A stretch of DNA of 63,162 nt from Spirochaetota bacterium (GCA_918298275.1 CAKJZO010000009.1:1-63162); one strand, 5' to 3'. Positions 32,815 to 42,515 are shown, counted from the first letter of the stretch. Program-made: numbers and translations. Notes: generated by a model from the sequence alone, not told the origin.

Positions 32815-33723
32815 TTACCAGTTGTACGAAAAGATGTTTTCGCAGACGCCCGTGCTCGATCGGTCCAGCTCCCTTGCCGCCGCACTGAGGTCGGCAAGTT
32901 CCGAAGAGCTGAGTTTCAGGTTCTGTTTAAGATTCTGATCAAGCTGGTCCGTGTTCCGGGCTCCGATGATAATGATGTCCGAATTTGTATTCTCTGTCCA
33001 GATTCTGGCAACATCAGTATTTGACAGGCCATTGTTTTCTGCAGTCCGGGTAACCAGATCAAGAAGGTCGTGATAGGCCTTCAGGCACTTTTCGTTGAAA
33101 CAGAATAGGGAGGACCTTGCATCATGGAGGTCTTCCTTGTTCCGGTACTTGCCGTTCAGAAGACCCATTCCCGTAGGGCTGTAGGCTGCAAGTTCTGTAT
33201 TGTTTTCCCTGCAGAAGGCAAGGGTCTCATCAAGTTCTCTGGTCCAGAGAAGGGAGACCGGTCTCTGTATGCGGTCGATCTTCAGTCCGGATCGGACAAA
33301 CTGCCTGAGGTCCTTCAGCGGCAGGTTGCAGGCTCCGATCTTTCCTATCAGGCCTTTGTCCTTGAGTTTGTCCATCTCCCGGAGATAGTTCCGGTTGTCG
33401 AACCCGCTTCTGGGCCAGTGCAGGTAAAGGCAGTCTACGGTCAGGGGTTTCAGGCGCTCGAGGCTGATTCTCAGAAGCTCTTCGGGACTCTTGGAGCTGG
33501 GCATTATCTTGGTATCGACCGTAAACGAAAGGTCCGGGAAGCGGCGAAGGATCTTTGCAAGCGTCTGCTCAGAGCGGCCTTTTCCGTAGCTCTGGGCGGT
33601 ATCGAAGCACCGAATGCCGAGTCTTACGGCTCTTGAGATCACGTTTTCGCTGTCACGGAGGCTCTGATCTGTCCAGAATCCGTCGGACGGAGCTGTCTGC
33701 CAGGTGCCCAGATAGGTTCTCAT
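32815..33723 (-). CDS. aldo/keto reductase
   Basis: A 302-residue NAD(P)H-dependent oxidoreductase with the (beta/alpha)8 fold. The catalytic tetrad is visible: Asp and Tyr in [11 protein letters not shown], Lys in VDTKIMPS, and His in [11 protein letters not shown]. Cofactor-binding C-terminal segment: [15 protein letters not shown]. It resembles the stress-response/L-glyceraldehyde-3-phosphate reductase group more than the small-aldehyde reductases; substrate unknown. The start is ATG 33723; the longer frame upstream runs across deoC on the other strand and is not real. No strong ribosome binding site is seen. It heads a leftward run with yigZ, glycerate kinase and methyltransferase. Confidence 0.9.
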   Translation of the reverse strand: MRTYLGTWQTAPSDGFWTDQSLRDSENVISRAVRLGIRCFDTAQSYGKGRSEQTLAKILRRFPDLSFTVDTKIMPSSKSPEELLRISLERLKPLTVDCLYLHWPRSGFDNRNYLREMDKLKDKGLIGKIGACNLPLKDLRQFVRSGLKIDRIQRPVSLLWTRELDETLAFCRENNTELAAYSPTGMGLLNGKYRNKEDLHDARSSLFCFNEKCLKAYHDLLDLVTRTAENNGLSNTDVARIWTENTNSDIIIIGARNTDQLDQNLKQNLKLSSSELADLSAAARELDRSSTGVCENIFSYNW

Positions 33724-33790
33724 GGAGAGCATTATAACTTGTAAACTGATACTTGTTAATGGTAAGCTATCGGATACAAGGAGACTTAAA

Positions 33791-34438
33791 ATGAACATTG
33801 CATCATACATTGACCATACCGTTCTGGCTGCCAATGCTACCCAGGAAAAGATCGAGAAACTCTGTGCAGAGGCCAGAGAGTGGAAGTTTGCAAGCGTCTG
33901 CGTCAACACCTGCTGGACAAAGTTCTGCGCCGAGCAGCTCAAGGGCACCGGCGTTAACGTCTGCGTGGTAGTCGGATTCCCCCTCGGAGCCATGTGCACG
34001 AAGGCCAAGGCCTATGAAGCTGCCTGTGCAGTTGCAGACGGTGCCGACGAGGTCGACATGGTCATCAACATCGGATGGCTCAAGGACGGCAAGAACGATC
34101 TTGTTGAGAACGATATCCGCGAGGTCAAGAAGGCCTGCGGAGACAAGCACCTGAAGGTCATAATCGAAGCCTGCCTTCTCACCGATGAGGAGAAGGTCCG
34201 CGCCTGCGAGCTTTCGGTCAAGGCCGGCGCAGATTTCGTCAAGACTTCAACCGGTTTCTCAACAGGCGGAGCCAAGGCAGAGGATGTTGCACTGATGAGA
34301 AAGACAGTCGGTTCCAAGGTCGGAGTCAAGGCTGCAGGCGGAATCAGAACCTATGAGGATGCCCTCAAGATGATCGAAGCCGGCGCAAACCGCCTCGGTT
34401 GCAGCGCAGGTATTGCCATCGTCACGGCGGCCAAGTAA
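33791..34438 (+). CDS. deoC: deoxyribose-phosphate aldolase
   Basis: A 215-residue class I aldolase that splits 2-deoxyribose-5-phosphate into glyceraldehyde-3-phosphate and acetaldehyde. The Schiff-base lysine is Lys151 in [13 protein letters not shown]; the catalytic aspartate (E. coli Asp102) corresponds to Asp89 in [10 protein letters not shown]; the phosphate-gripping AAGGIRT is near residue 180. AAGGAG is eight bases before the ATG. The next gene, two bases on, is thymidine-kinase-like, indicating a deoxynucleoside salvage pair. Confidence 0.96.
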   Translation: MNIASYIDHTVLAANATQEKIEKLCAEAREWKFASVCVNTCWTKFCAEQLKGTGVNVCVVVGFPLGAMCTKAKAYEAACAVADGADEVDMVINIGWLKDGKNDLVENDIREVKKACGDKHLKVIIEACLLTDEEKVRACELSVKAGADFVKTSTGFSTGGAKAEDVALMRKTVGSKVGVKAAGGIRTYEDALKMIEAGANRLGCSAGIAIVTAAK

Positions 34439-34440
34439 GC

Positions 34441-35583
34441 ATGAGTCCGCTGGGAGCAATCAATTCAAGCGAAGATTTCCTCAAGAGCCTGGGCTTTCCC
34501 ACACTGGAAGTCCACCAGACCTTCACGCACTTCGATTTCACGCGTCCGGGGCGCAGGGTCCTTCTGATAGGCCCCATGGGCTCCGGCAAGACGGAGTTTG
34601 CGGCCAAGGTCTGGCGCGATGCATCGGTGGCCATGAAGAAGAGCGATACCGTCAAGGCCCTCACCAGCACCGGTGATGTGGACAGACGCAATGTGTTCTT
34701 CATCAGAAGCCAGATAGACGGTGCCCGTTTCACCGAGTACCCGAAAGATGCCATGGCTTTCCGCAGCGGCTATATCCGCTGCGGGGAGAACATCGCCCGC
34801 ATACGCGATTCCTTCGATTTCGAGAAGGTTATAGAGGACAATCCGACCGTAGGGACCTACATAATCGATGAGGCATCGTTCTTCGACGAGAGGCTGGCCT
34901 ATGTGATCCGCAACCAGAGTCTCGAGCGCGGGGTGATGTTCATCTTCCCGACTCTGATTCTCAATTTTAGGCGAGATATATTCAATTCCACGGCGCGGCT
35001 GATGCTGGACATCGCTACCGATGTCATTCCCCTGACTGCCTACTGCGAGCATGCGGACTGCATAAAGGATGCCTTCTACACGTATCGCTATTACACGGTG
35101 GACGGCAAGGAGTGTCCGGCTCTCTATTTCGATCCGCTGATCGTAGTCGGCGGTGACAGCACCAAGACGGGTTCTGAGACCCCCAACTATGCCTCCAGGT
35201 GTGACGAGCACCACTTTCTGCCGGGCAAGGAGTATACGTTCTTCACTCTCAAGCCGATGGCCGAGGAGGCCAACAAGGGGAACCCCAGGAAGCTCAAGGC
35301 CGAGATCGAGAACCTCAAGTACAGCATGAAGAAGAGCCAGCTCTACAAGAATCTGAGCGCCAGGTACAAGGGGGATCCTAACGAGGAAGTCTACATGAAC
35401 TCGCTCAGGCCCGACTACATTGCGGAGAAGGCTCTGATTTACCTGTTCAATGAGCAGAACCTCGTGTCGGAGGACATGCTGGTACGCCTCGTGAACGACC
35501 TGAATCTCAACCGGGAGTACATGTCCAGGGTCCTTGCCGACAACAGAAGGCCTGTTTCCCTCGATCAGGGTCTTCTCTTTTGA
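34441..35583 (+). CDS. thymidine-kinase-like P-loop protein, C-terminally enlarged
   Basis: A 380-residue protein with the layout of a TK1-type thymidine kinase but about twice the usual 190-200 residues. Walker A GPMGSGKT (Gly44-Thr51) is the TK1 form; the catalytic/Mg region is YIIDEASFFDERL, followed by a lasso-like region and PALYFDPLIVVGGDST...CDEHHFL, resembling the TK1 substrate loop and zinc half-site (the other Cys pair may be YCEHADC). The remaining C-terminal 110 residues are helical and specific to this version. The ATG is two bases after the deoC stop, so translation is likely coupled. Pyrimidine deoxynucleoside phosphorylation is inferred from fold and neighbour. Confidence 0.8.
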   Translation: MSPLGAINSSEDFLKSLGFPTLEVHQTFTHFDFTRPGRRVLLIGPMGSGKTEFAAKVWRDASVAMKKSDTVKALTSTGDVDRRNVFFIRSQIDGARFTEYPKDAMAFRSGYIRCGENIARIRDSFDFEKVIEDNPTVGTYIIDEASFFDERLAYVIRNQSLERGVMFIFPTLILNFRRDIFNSTARLMLDIATDVIPLTAYCEHADCIKDAFYTYRYYTVDGKECPALYFDPLIVVGGDSTKTGSETPNYASRCDEHHFLPGKEYTFFTLKPMAEEANKGNPRKLKAEIENLKYSMKKSQLYKNLSARYKGDPNEEVYMNSLRPDYIAEKALIYLFNEQNLVSEDMLVRLVNDLNLNREYMSRVLADNRRPVSLDQGLLF

Positions 35584-35632
35584 ATAAAAATTGATATAAT
35601 TCTCTATAAATATCAAAAAGAGGGGTATGAAT

Positions 35633-36916
35633 ATGCATGAACTTGCTGTTGGACTCAACGAGACTTTGAAAGGTACCTGTGCCTATGATCTTCTTTCCGA
35701 CTACGGCCTGAGGATGTATGTTCCCAAGGGAATCATTGTCCAGAGCGCCGAGGCAAAACAGAAGGCCACAAGGTTCAATGCAACCATAGGAGTTGCCCTC
35801 GAGAACGGCAGCGCCATGTACATCCCCGCAATGAAGGCCGAGTTCGCCCCCGACATGAAGGTGGGGGAGATTTTCCCCTATGCACCGATGGGAGGCCTTC
35901 CCGGTCTCCGGAAGAAATGGAAAGAGGATATGTATGCAAAGAATCCTCTGCTTGAAGGCAAGAGCATTTCCCTTCCGATTGTCGCAAGCGGTCTGACCAA
36001 CAGCCTCAGCCTGGTGTGCTCTCTCTTTCTGGAAATCGGAGGCGATGTGGTTCTTCCGGACATGTACTGGGAGAATTACAACCTGATTCTTGACGAGCAG
36101 CGCCAGGCCAACAAGATCCTGTTCCCGCTCTTCAAGGGTGAAGGCTTCAACTGCGAAGGTCTGGATCAGGCTCTCGAATCTGCCGAGGACTGCGTGATGG
36201 TGATTCTCAACTTCCCGAACAACCCCACCGGATACACTCCGACATGCGCAGAGTCCGATGCCATCGCAGCTGTTCTCAAGAAGCATGCCGATGCCGGCAA
36301 GAAGATCGTACTGGTCACAGACGATGCCTATTTCGGACTGTTCTTCGATGACGAGCCCTGTCACCAGAGCATATTCGCAAAGACCTGTGGCCTGAGCGAG
36401 AACATCCTTGCTATCAAGTGCGATGCGGCAACCAAGGAAGAGATGGTCTGGGGGTTCAGAATCGCCTTCATCACCTACGGAAGCAAGAATTTCACTGAGG
36501 CTCAGTACGATGCCCTCATGCAGAAGACCATGGGCGCAATCCGAGGAAGCCTTTCCAACTGCTCCATGCCTGCCCAGAACATCCTCCTCAAGGGAATGGC
36601 AGATCCGAATCATGATTCGGACAAGGCTTTGGGAGTGAAGAAGATAGGGGATCGCTACTTTGCACTCAAGAAAGCACTGAAGAAGCATGCCTCCGAGTCC
36701 TTCCTGAAGGCACTTCCGTTCAACAGCGGTTATTTCATGCTCTTCTGGTGCGCCTGCGATGCAGAGAGGCTCCGCACCGTTCTGATGGACGAATATCAGA
36801 CCGGAGTCATCCGCTGCGACGATCATCACATAAGGCTTGCCTTCTCAAGCGTCGATGCAGATAAGATCGAGGATCTGATCGATACTGTTTACACGGCCGC
36901 CTCCAAACTGGTATAA
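35633..36916 (+). CDS. PLP-dependent aminotransferase, class I/II
   Basis: A 427-residue fold-type I aminotransferase. Visible features: PYAPMGGLPGLRKKW in the substrate-cofactor region, NFPNNPTGYTP with the PLP-binding Asn, VTDDAYFGLFF (Asp/Tyr contacting PLP), and the Schiff-base lysine in CDAATKEEMVWGFR. The Arg after GFR and the C-terminal IRLAFSSV also fit. The amino-acid substrate is unknown. Two ATGs (35627, 35633) are possible; the ribosome binding site AGGGG at 35621-35625 favours the second, with normal spacing. Confidence 0.88.
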   Translation: MHELAVGLNETLKGTCAYDLLSDYGLRMYVPKGIIVQSAEAKQKATRFNATIGVALENGSAMYIPAMKAEFAPDMKVGEIFPYAPMGGLPGLRKKWKEDMYAKNPLLEGKSISLPIVASGLTNSLSLVCSLFLEIGGDVVLPDMYWENYNLILDEQRQANKILFPLFKGEGFNCEGLDQALESAEDCVMVILNFPNNPTGYTPTCAESDAIAAVLKKHADAGKKIVLVTDDAYFGLFFDDEPCHQSIFAKTCGLSENILAIKCDAATKEEMVWGFRIAFITYGSKNFTEAQYDALMQKTMGAIRGSLSNCSMPAQNILLKGMADPNHDSDKALGVKKIGDRYFALKKALKKHASESFLKALPFNSGYFMLFWCACDAERLRTVLMDEYQTGVIRCDDHHIRLAFSSVDADKIEDLIDTVYTAASKLV

Positions 36917-37053
36917 CACTTCTGTTCTGTTAGGACAGTCTCAGAAAGAGAATCGGTTGCAGAGACGATATGCGTAATCTGCGGACGATTTATTTCTGAG
37001 GGCCGGAGTTCGTACAATTCCTGGAAATCCTTCGGCATATAAAATAAAACCAT

Positions 37054-37079
37054 GGGGTTGCCGGTTTTCCATCAGCCCC
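37054..37079 (+). promoter_or_regulatory. leader hairpin before the queuosine-precursor transporter gene
   Basis: GGGGTTG (37054-37060) pairs with CAGCCCC (37073-37079), one G-T wobble and a 12-base loop, immediately before the ribosome binding site AAGAGG. Transporters of this family are often controlled by preQ1 riboswitches, but the canonical preQ1-I sequence was not found. The rest of 36917-37053 shows nothing recognisable. Confidence 0.4.
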
Positions 37080-37090
37080 GAAGAGGAAAC

Positions 37091-37792
37091 ATGAAACCAT
37101 TGAAAAAGGCAACCTCTCAGGAGTGTCTGATAGGATTGTCTGTTGTCTATGTCGCCGTTGCGGTGACGATGAACATTTTCTGCATGAAAGCCCTCAGTTT
37201 CGGTACGTCCGTCATAATCTGCGACGGCGGGCTGTTTGTGAGTTGGGCGGTCTTCCTTGTATCGAATGTAGTTGTCGAGGTCTGGGACGAGCGGACTGCC
37301 GTTTTCCTGGCTTCCTTTGCTGCCCTGGTATCTTTTGTGCTGATGGTTATAGGACGGCTGATTGTCTTCATTCCAACGACACCCGATTATGCAGAGCAGG
37401 CCGATGCCTTTGCCTTGGTTTTCTCCAACGGTCCCAGGACTATTTTTGCTTCTGTAACAGCTTTCTGGGTAGGAAACCTGGTGAACGTCCACATCATCTA
37501 CAAGATCAAGGAAGCTCTGGAGAAACGCCACAGGGACAGTAAGGTCAAATTCTTCGGAAGAGCGGCTTTCTCGACCCTCATCGGACAACTTGCAGACAAC
37601 ATGCTGTTCATGGCACTCGCTTTTGCGCCCATCGGTCTTTCCGTCTATGAGATGTCCTGGTTTGATATAATGACTGCAGTTTTGTCGGGAACAATCTTGG
37701 AACTGGTAGTCGAATCGTGTTTCATGCCATTCATTACCATGCCGCTTACAAGGTGGTTGCAGAACAAGAAGAAACAGGAGGCAGCAGCATGA
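37091..37792 (+). CDS. queuosine precursor transporter (VUT/YhhQ family)
   Basis: A 233-residue inner-membrane protein of the VUT (YhhQ, COG1738) family with about six hydrophobic spans; E. coli YhhQ imports preQ0/preQ1 for queuosine synthesis in tRNA. Family sequence includes LVSNVVVEVWDE, where a conserved aspartate sits after the second span, and the late segment AAFSTLIGQLADNMLFMALAF with the conserved Asp. AAGAGG precedes ATG 37091; an earlier in-frame ATG lacks one and lies in the leader. The stop overlaps the next start (ATGA), so the SDR gene is translationally coupled. Confidence 0.9.
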   Translation: MKPLKKATSQECLIGLSVVYVAVAVTMNIFCMKALSFGTSVIICDGGLFVSWAVFLVSNVVVEVWDERTAVFLASFAALVSFVLMVIGRLIVFIPTTPDYAEQADAFALVFSNGPRTIFASVTAFWVGNLVNVHIIYKIKEALEKRHRDSKVKFFGRAAFSTLIGQLADNMLFMALAFAPIGLSVYEMSWFDIMTAVLSGTILELVVESCFMPFITMPLTRWLQNKKKQEAAA

Positions 37793-38448
37793 AGGTCTTG
37801 GTTACGGGTTCCTGCGGAGGCATAGGGAAGGCAGTCTCCGAGCTTTTTCTCGAGAACGGTCACTCCGTCTATGGGTTGGATATCAGGGAAGCTGAAATAA
37901 AGCATCCGTGTTACAGGCACTTTGTCGCAGACATCTCGGACGCTTCTTCTCTCCCTGCAATAGACGATGTCGAGATTCTCATCAACTGTGCAGGTGTGCA
38001 GGACTCTCCCGACGATATCGGCATCAACCTGAAGGGGACCATCAACGTCACGGAGAAGTATGCCTTTCAGGGTTCAATCAGAAGTGTTCTGATCATCGCG
38101 TCGGCCTCTGCGCATACCGGTGCGGAGTTCCCTGCCTACAGCGCCTCCAAGGGCGGGCTTCTTGCCTACACGCGCAATGTCGCAATCAGGCTGGCTAAGT
38201 ACGGTGCAACCTGCAACAGCCTGTCTCCGGGCGGGGTGAGTACAGCTCTGAACAAGCCCGTTATGGATGACCCTGTTCTATGGAAGCAGATCATGGACGT
38301 CACCCCTCTGAAGAAGTGGGCAAGTGCCGAGGAGATTGCGCAGTGGTGCTATTTCATGACTGTGGTCAACAAGTCATGTACGGGTGAAGATATTCTCATA
38401 GATAACGGAGAGACCCACCTGAACGCCAAATTTGTCTGGACTGAATAA
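37789..38448 (+). CDS. short-chain dehydrogenase/reductase
   Basis: A 219-residue NAD(P)-dependent SDR. Cofactor motif TGSCGGIG (about 6-13), acidic/strand region VADISD, NCAG (residues 66-69 region), catalytic Ser in IIASASAHTG, and Tyr/Lys in YSASKGG, then SPGGVST. All catalytic positions are present. Slightly shorter than usual (about 250) because the middle loop is trimmed. Substrate unknown. It overlaps the queuosine-precursor transporter gene by four bases and converges with the alpha-amylase gene three bases downstream. Confidence 0.9.
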   Translation: MKVLVTGSCGGIGKAVSELFLENGHSVYGLDIREAEIKHPCYRHFVADISDASSLPAIDDVEILINCAGVQDSPDDIGINLKGTINVTEKYAFQGSIRSVLIIASASAHTGAEFPAYSASKGGLLAYTRNVAIRLAKYGATCNSLSPGGVSTALNKPVMDDPVLWKQIMDVTPLKKWASAEEIAQWCYFMTVVNKSCTGEDILIDNGETHLNAKFVWTE

Positions 38449-38451
38449 TAG

Positions 38452-40050
38452 TTATCTCAATACAACGATCGAATAGGGCGGCAGGTGCAGGGCTCCGGTC
38501 TTTGCGTTGAAGCTTGCCCTGTCCGGGTCTGCCGAGGCATGGAGGGCATCCGCCATTTCCGAGATACCCAGAGCCGCCACATCCAGATTGATGTCATGGG
38601 CCCACTCCCGATCCAGATTCACGGCAATGGTTACCGTGCTGCCGTTCCATGTGCGCTGCATCACGCAGATGTACTTTGTCTGGGAGTAGTACTCATCGCG
38701 GATGCTGAGCTCTCCGCGTGCGATCTGGGGGTTTGCATTGCGCATGTTCAAGGACGCCTTGTAGTAATTGAGAATGCTTGAGGGGTCCTGGAGCTGGGCT
38801 TCGACCGAAGGATAGTAGTAGTTGTCCTTTGTTACTGCAATGCCCTGCGGAGACGTGTAGCACCAGCCCTCATAGACGCTCTTGTCCGACCACTTCATCG
38901 CAATGCGCTTGTAGGGGTCAGAACCGTCCGAGGTGCTGATCATGCCGATTTCCTCTCCGTAGTATACGAAGGGGCTTCCGCTCATCAGGGAGAGAAGACC
39001 CTGGGACATCTTGATCTTGTCTGTCTGGCTGCGTCCGGTAAACGATGCGACTCTGGCCGTATCGTGGTTGCTCAAAAACGGTGCCAGGATTCCAGTATCA
39101 TAGACTTCCTCGAGTTCAATCATCAGGTTGCCCAGAATCTCGCCGGGGTTGCTTCTGATGTCCTTAAGCGTGTCCGCCACCCGTCCGGTTCCCGTTGCCA
39201 GCGGGAAGCAGAAGAAACTGTCTATGCCGCTTGCGTAGTACTCGCGCACGGCCTTGTTGTTGCCCAGCCAGGCTTCTCCGACTATGTAGCAGTCACTCTT
39301 GATGGCCTTTGCCGTCCGGTTCAGCCAGGCAAGGAAATCGATGCTTTTCTGTGTGCTGTTCGTGTAGAAACTGGTAACTGCATCCAGCCTGAAGCCATCG
39401 ATTCCGATGTCCTGCAGCCAGAATTTCATGATGTTTTCGATTTCATATCTGACTTTCGGGCTATCGAGATTCAGATCGGGCATGGTTCCGACGAACTGGC
39501 ACTCGTAGTACCAGGCGCTTGAGGAAACCCTCTGGTAGCCCTGCTTCTGAGTCTGGGAGAAGTTGTAGTATTCACCGTAATCGCCGCCTGGCTCGCCGTG
39601 CGTCACAAGGTACTCGCATGCATTCTTGAACCAGGGGTGGCTGCTGGACGAATGATTGACCACAAGATCGATTATGATATCGATCCCCATGGAATGTGCC
39701 GTCTGCACAAGGTTTCTCATGTCATCGAGCGTTCCGAACTGGGGATCGACGTCGTAGTAGTTCTCGACATCGTATTTGTGATAGCTGGATCCCACGGTAA
39801 TCGGCATGAGCCAGATTCCGTTGAAGCCCATGTCTTTTATGTAGGGGAGCTTTTCGGTTACCCCGTTGAGGTCTCCGATTCCGTCGTTGTCCGTATCGAA
39901 GTAGGACCCTACGTATATTTCGTAGTAGTTGCGGATTTCGTCATCCAGGGGCTCGGCCTTTGCGGAGGAGCTGCCCGTTGATGCGCAGGAGACCAGGCAG
40001 AGGACTGCCAGAGCGGTGATAATAAAAACACGAATACGATGTCTGTTCAT
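38452..40050 (-). CDS. alpha-amylase family (GH13) lipoprotein
   Basis: A 532-residue GH13 enzyme anchored as a lipoprotein (lipobox LVSCAS, Cys at about residue 22). GH13 motifs in order: IDLVVNHSS, GFRLDAVTSF (nucleophile Asp), IVGEAWLG (acid/base Glu), and FLSNHDTAR (second Asp). The domain after the barrel is the short beta C-domain. It probably degrades maltooligosaccharides or starch in the periplasm or at the surface. It follows malG by six bases at the end of the leftward maltodextrin operon. Specificity among amylase, neopullulanase and oligo-1,6-glucosidase cannot be settled by eye. Confidence 0.93.
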   Translation of the reverse strand: MNRHRIRVFIITALAVLCLVSCASTGSSSAKAEPLDDEIRNYYEIYVGSYFDTDNDGIGDLNGVTEKLPYIKDMGFNGIWLMPITVGSSYHKYDVENYYDVDPQFGTLDDMRNLVQTAHSMGIDIIIDLVVNHSSSSHPWFKNACEYLVTHGEPGGDYGEYYNFSQTQKQGYQRVSSSAWYYECQFVGTMPDLNLDSPKVRYEIENIMKFWLQDIGIDGFRLDAVTSFYTNSTQKSIDFLAWLNRTAKAIKSDCYIVGEAWLGNNKAVREYYASGIDSFFCFPLATGTGRVADTLKDIRSNPGEILGNLMIELEEVYDTGILAPFLSNHDTARVASFTGRSQTDKIKMSQGLLSLMSGSPFVYYGEEIGMISTSDGSDPYKRIAMKWSDKSVYEGWCYTSPQGIAVTKDNYYYPSVEAQLQDPSSILNYYKASLNMRNANPQIARGELSIRDEYYSQTKYICVMQRTWNGSTVTIAVNLDREWAHDINLDVAALGISEMADALHASADPDRASFNAKTGALHLPPYSIVVLR

Positions 40051-40056
40051 AGTGAA

Positions 40057-40983
40057 TTATCCCTTTACGGCACCACCGGTGATGCCTTCCACATAGTACT
40101 TCTGCAGCCAGATGAACAGTGCTGTGATAGGTATTGCAACCAATGTGGCAGCTGCACAGAAGGTGGTGAAGTACTGCTGGATCTGCTCACGCTCCAGCCA
40201 CTTGTACATTCCCAGGGATACCGTGTACATGCCTACATCTGGCACACCGGACATGATGAACGACACGAAAATGAAGTCACACCATGGGGCGATAAACGAG
40301 ATGAGGACCGTGTAGATGACGATGGGTTTGCTGAGCGGGATCGTGATCTTCCAGAAGATCTGGGCCCTTGTCGCTCCGTCTATGAAGGCAGCCTCGTCGA
40401 GGGACTTAGGTACCGTGTCGAAGAAGCCTTTGGCTACATAGTAGGAAAGGGCTGCTCCGGCGCTGTAGACGATAATCAGGCTTGTCAGCGACTGGAAGTG
40501 GTTGGGAAGCAGTATCTTCAACAGGAAGTAGACCGCAGTCATGGACATGAAGCCCGGGAACATCCCCAGGACCAGCATGACGTTCATCATCGGACGGCGC
40601 ATCTTGAATCGGATTCTGCTGAATGCGTAGCTGACTGCAAGTACGAAAGCCGTGGTGATTATGCAGGAGATTACGGCTACGAAGAACGTGTTGCCGTACC
40701 AGCGCAGGAACGGGGTTTCCGTGAAGAGTCTCTTGTAGTTCGCCAACGTCCAGGTCTTGGGGAAGAACGTGCTGCTCCAGGCTCCGGCCTCGGCGCGGAA
40801 GGACTGTCCGACAAGGTACACCAGCGGGGTGAGTGCCAGAATGTTCAGAATGATCAGAACGATGTAGGTGGCTCCGTTGGATATCCTGTTGCGGACCTTT
40901 ATGCTTCCGGTCAGGACGCCAGTCGGGTAGTTCTTGAACTGGTCTCTTCTTCTTTTGGGTTTGTTGTCTTCGTTGTAGTTCAC
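40057..40983 (-). CDS. malG: maltodextrin ABC transporter permease MalG
   Basis: A 308-residue MalG-like permease with six predicted membrane spans. The EAA loop SLDEAAFIDGATRAQIFWKI (about 195-215) contacts the ATPase. The N-terminal soluble segment (NEDNKPKRRRDQ) is basic, as expected for a cytosolic N-terminus. The start is GTG, whose bases overlap the malF stop (GTGA), so translation is coupled. It forms the permease heterodimer with MalF. The matching ATPase (MalK/MsmX type) is not in this locus and must be supplied elsewhere. Confidence 0.93.
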   Translation of the reverse strand: MNYNEDNKPKRRRDQFKNYPTGVLTGSIKVRNRISNGATYIVLIILNILALTPLVYLVGQSFRAEAGAWSSTFFPKTWTLANYKRLFTETPFLRWYGNTFFVAVISCIITTAFVLAVSYAFSRIRFKMRRPMMNVMLVLGMFPGFMSMTAVYFLLKILLPNHFQSLTSLIIVYSAGAALSYYVAKGFFDTVPKSLDEAAFIDGATRAQIFWKITIPLSKPIVIYTVLISFIAPWCDFIFVSFIMSGVPDVGMYTVSLGMYKWLEREQIQQYFTTFCAAATLVAIPITALFIWLQKYYVEGITGGAVKG

Positions 40984-42515
40984 TGGAACTGGTCCTCCTT
41001 TGTTACCGCAGAGGATTTGTTGTACACCAGCAGCGAGAACGTAGCCGAGATGATGAACACGAGGATACCGATGACGGATGCAAGCTTGTAGTTGCGGTCA
41101 ACGCCCAGCGACAGCTTGTAGAGCCACGTGATAAGCAGGTCGGTGCCCTTTGCTCCTGAAGTGTACTTCAGCAGGTCTCCAGGTCCTCCACCCGAAAGCA
41201 GGAAGATGACGTTGAAGTTGTTGATGTTGCCGATGAAGGTCGTAATCAGATAGGGTCCGGTCACGAACAGCATGTACGGCAGCGTGATTTTCATGAAGGT
41301 CTTCACGGGGCCGGCTCCGTCGATTCTTGCGCTCTCGTAGAGGTCTGCCGGGATATTCATGAGGATTCCCGAGCAGATGAGCATGGAATAGGGGATTCCG
41401 ATCCACATGTTCACCAGGATGATTGCGATTCTGGTATGTGTGATGTTGATTCCGAACTTGAGCTGGAAACCGAAAAGCTTGTAGAGCAGCTGTGTGATGA
41501 TTCCGCTCATCTCCATGCTGTCTCCGGCAGTGAGCATCTTGGAAACTATCATCAGAGAGACGAACTGCGGGACGGCAATCGTCATGACGAAGATGGTTCT
41601 GAAGAGCTTCTTGAATTTGATTCCCTTCTTATTGATCAGAAGGGCCACGATCATGCCGCCGAAATAGTTGGAGAACGTTGCGAAGAACGCCCAGATGAGC
41701 GTCCAACCCAGGACTCTGAGGAAGGTTCCGCTTAAGGCCGAGTTTCCGCCGAAGATGTCACGGAAATTAGCGAAGCCGACCCACCTGAACAGGTGCTGCG
41801 GTACTTCCGTCGATGCATCGTAGTTGGTGAATGCGATGACGATCATCGTCACCAGAGGAACTACGGTAAAGACGAACAGGCCCAGCATCGGCAGGGAGAG
41901 AAGGGTGATGTGGAACTTCTCGTTCAGAAGCTCGCCGGCTTCCTTGCGGAAAGAGACCGCCTTCTTTCCGTCCTTTATCAGGGTTTCGAGTTCTCTGCTT
42001 TCCTTGATGCTCCTGAGATAGATTGCCAGGAAGAAGAAAATCATGAAGAGAGTCAGGATTCCATATAGAATCACATGGAAACTGTTGTCTCCTACGATCT
42101 TCTCGTAATGTCCGGCGTTGTCGTCCCAGTAGTCGTGGGTTTCCGTGATTCCGACGGTTCCCTTAGTGAAGAAACCATAGAAGAACTTGCCGAGGTATGG
42201 TGCTCCGAAGAACATCATGTAGAGAATGAAGAGGATTTCCACAAGCAGGAAAATTAAGCCCTTGCCGACCTGTCCGCGGCCCATGTGGCCGAGGCCCATG
42301 ATGGCGTAAGAGCCTTTTGTCAGTGCATTTCCTTTGACAAAACCTACACAGTAGTCCTTTATTCCCTTGCCCAGGCGTATGAAGAAGTTAGCAATTCCCT
42401 TGCCCAGTTTGGCGAAGAACCCCACGAAAGCTGAAGGAAAACCCAGGATGGCTTTCTTGGTCTTGTGGAAGAACTTCTGGAAGGGATTCATTAAGAAGTA
42501 ATTAGTCTTGTCCAT
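40980..42515 (-). CDS. malF: maltodextrin ABC transporter permease MalF
   Basis: A 511-residue MalF-like permease, longer than the typical 290-residue sugar permeases. Residues 1-70 are cytosolic and basic; three extra hydrophobic spans and a loop (about 75-160) precede the canonical core, as in E. coli MalF; the core begins near residue 205 and has the EAA loop DLYESARIDGAGPVKTFMKI. It pairs with MalG, whose gene overlaps by four bases. It lies 54 bases behind malE, with a strong hairpin between. Confidence 0.93.
   Translation of the reverse strand: MDKTNYFLMNPFQKFFHKTKKAILGFPSAFVGFFAKLGKGIANFFIRLGKGIKDYCVGFVKGNALTKGSYAIMGLGHMGRGQVGKGLIFLLVEILFILYMMFFGAPYLGKFFYGFFTKGTVGITETHDYWDDNAGHYEKIVGDNSFHVILYGILTLFMIFFFLAIYLRSIKESRELETLIKDGKKAVSFRKEAGELLNEKFHITLLSLPMLGLFVFTVVPLVTMIVIAFTNYDASTEVPQHLFRWVGFANFRDIFGGNSALSGTFLRVLGWTLIWAFFATFSNYFGGMIVALLINKKGIKFKKLFRTIFVMTIAVPQFVSLMIVSKMLTAGDSMEMSGIITQLLYKLFGFQLKFGINITHTRIAIILVNMWIGIPYSMLICSGILMNIPADLYESARIDGAGPVKTFMKITLPYMLFVTGPYLITTFIGNINNFNVIFLLSGGGPGDLLKYTSGAKGTDLLITWLYKLSLGVDRNYKLASVIGILVFIISATFSLLVYNKSSAVTKEDQFQ

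Noticed and set aside
36917-37090. Canonical preQ1-I riboswitch before the queuosine-precursor transporter gene
   Set aside because: The required C-rich loop and A-rich tail arrangement is absent, so only an unclassified hairpin is reported.
38700-42500. A MalK-type ATPase inside the starch locus
   Set aside because: No open frame with Walker A and ABC signature motifs exists between 38 and 49 kb; it must be encoded elsewhere.
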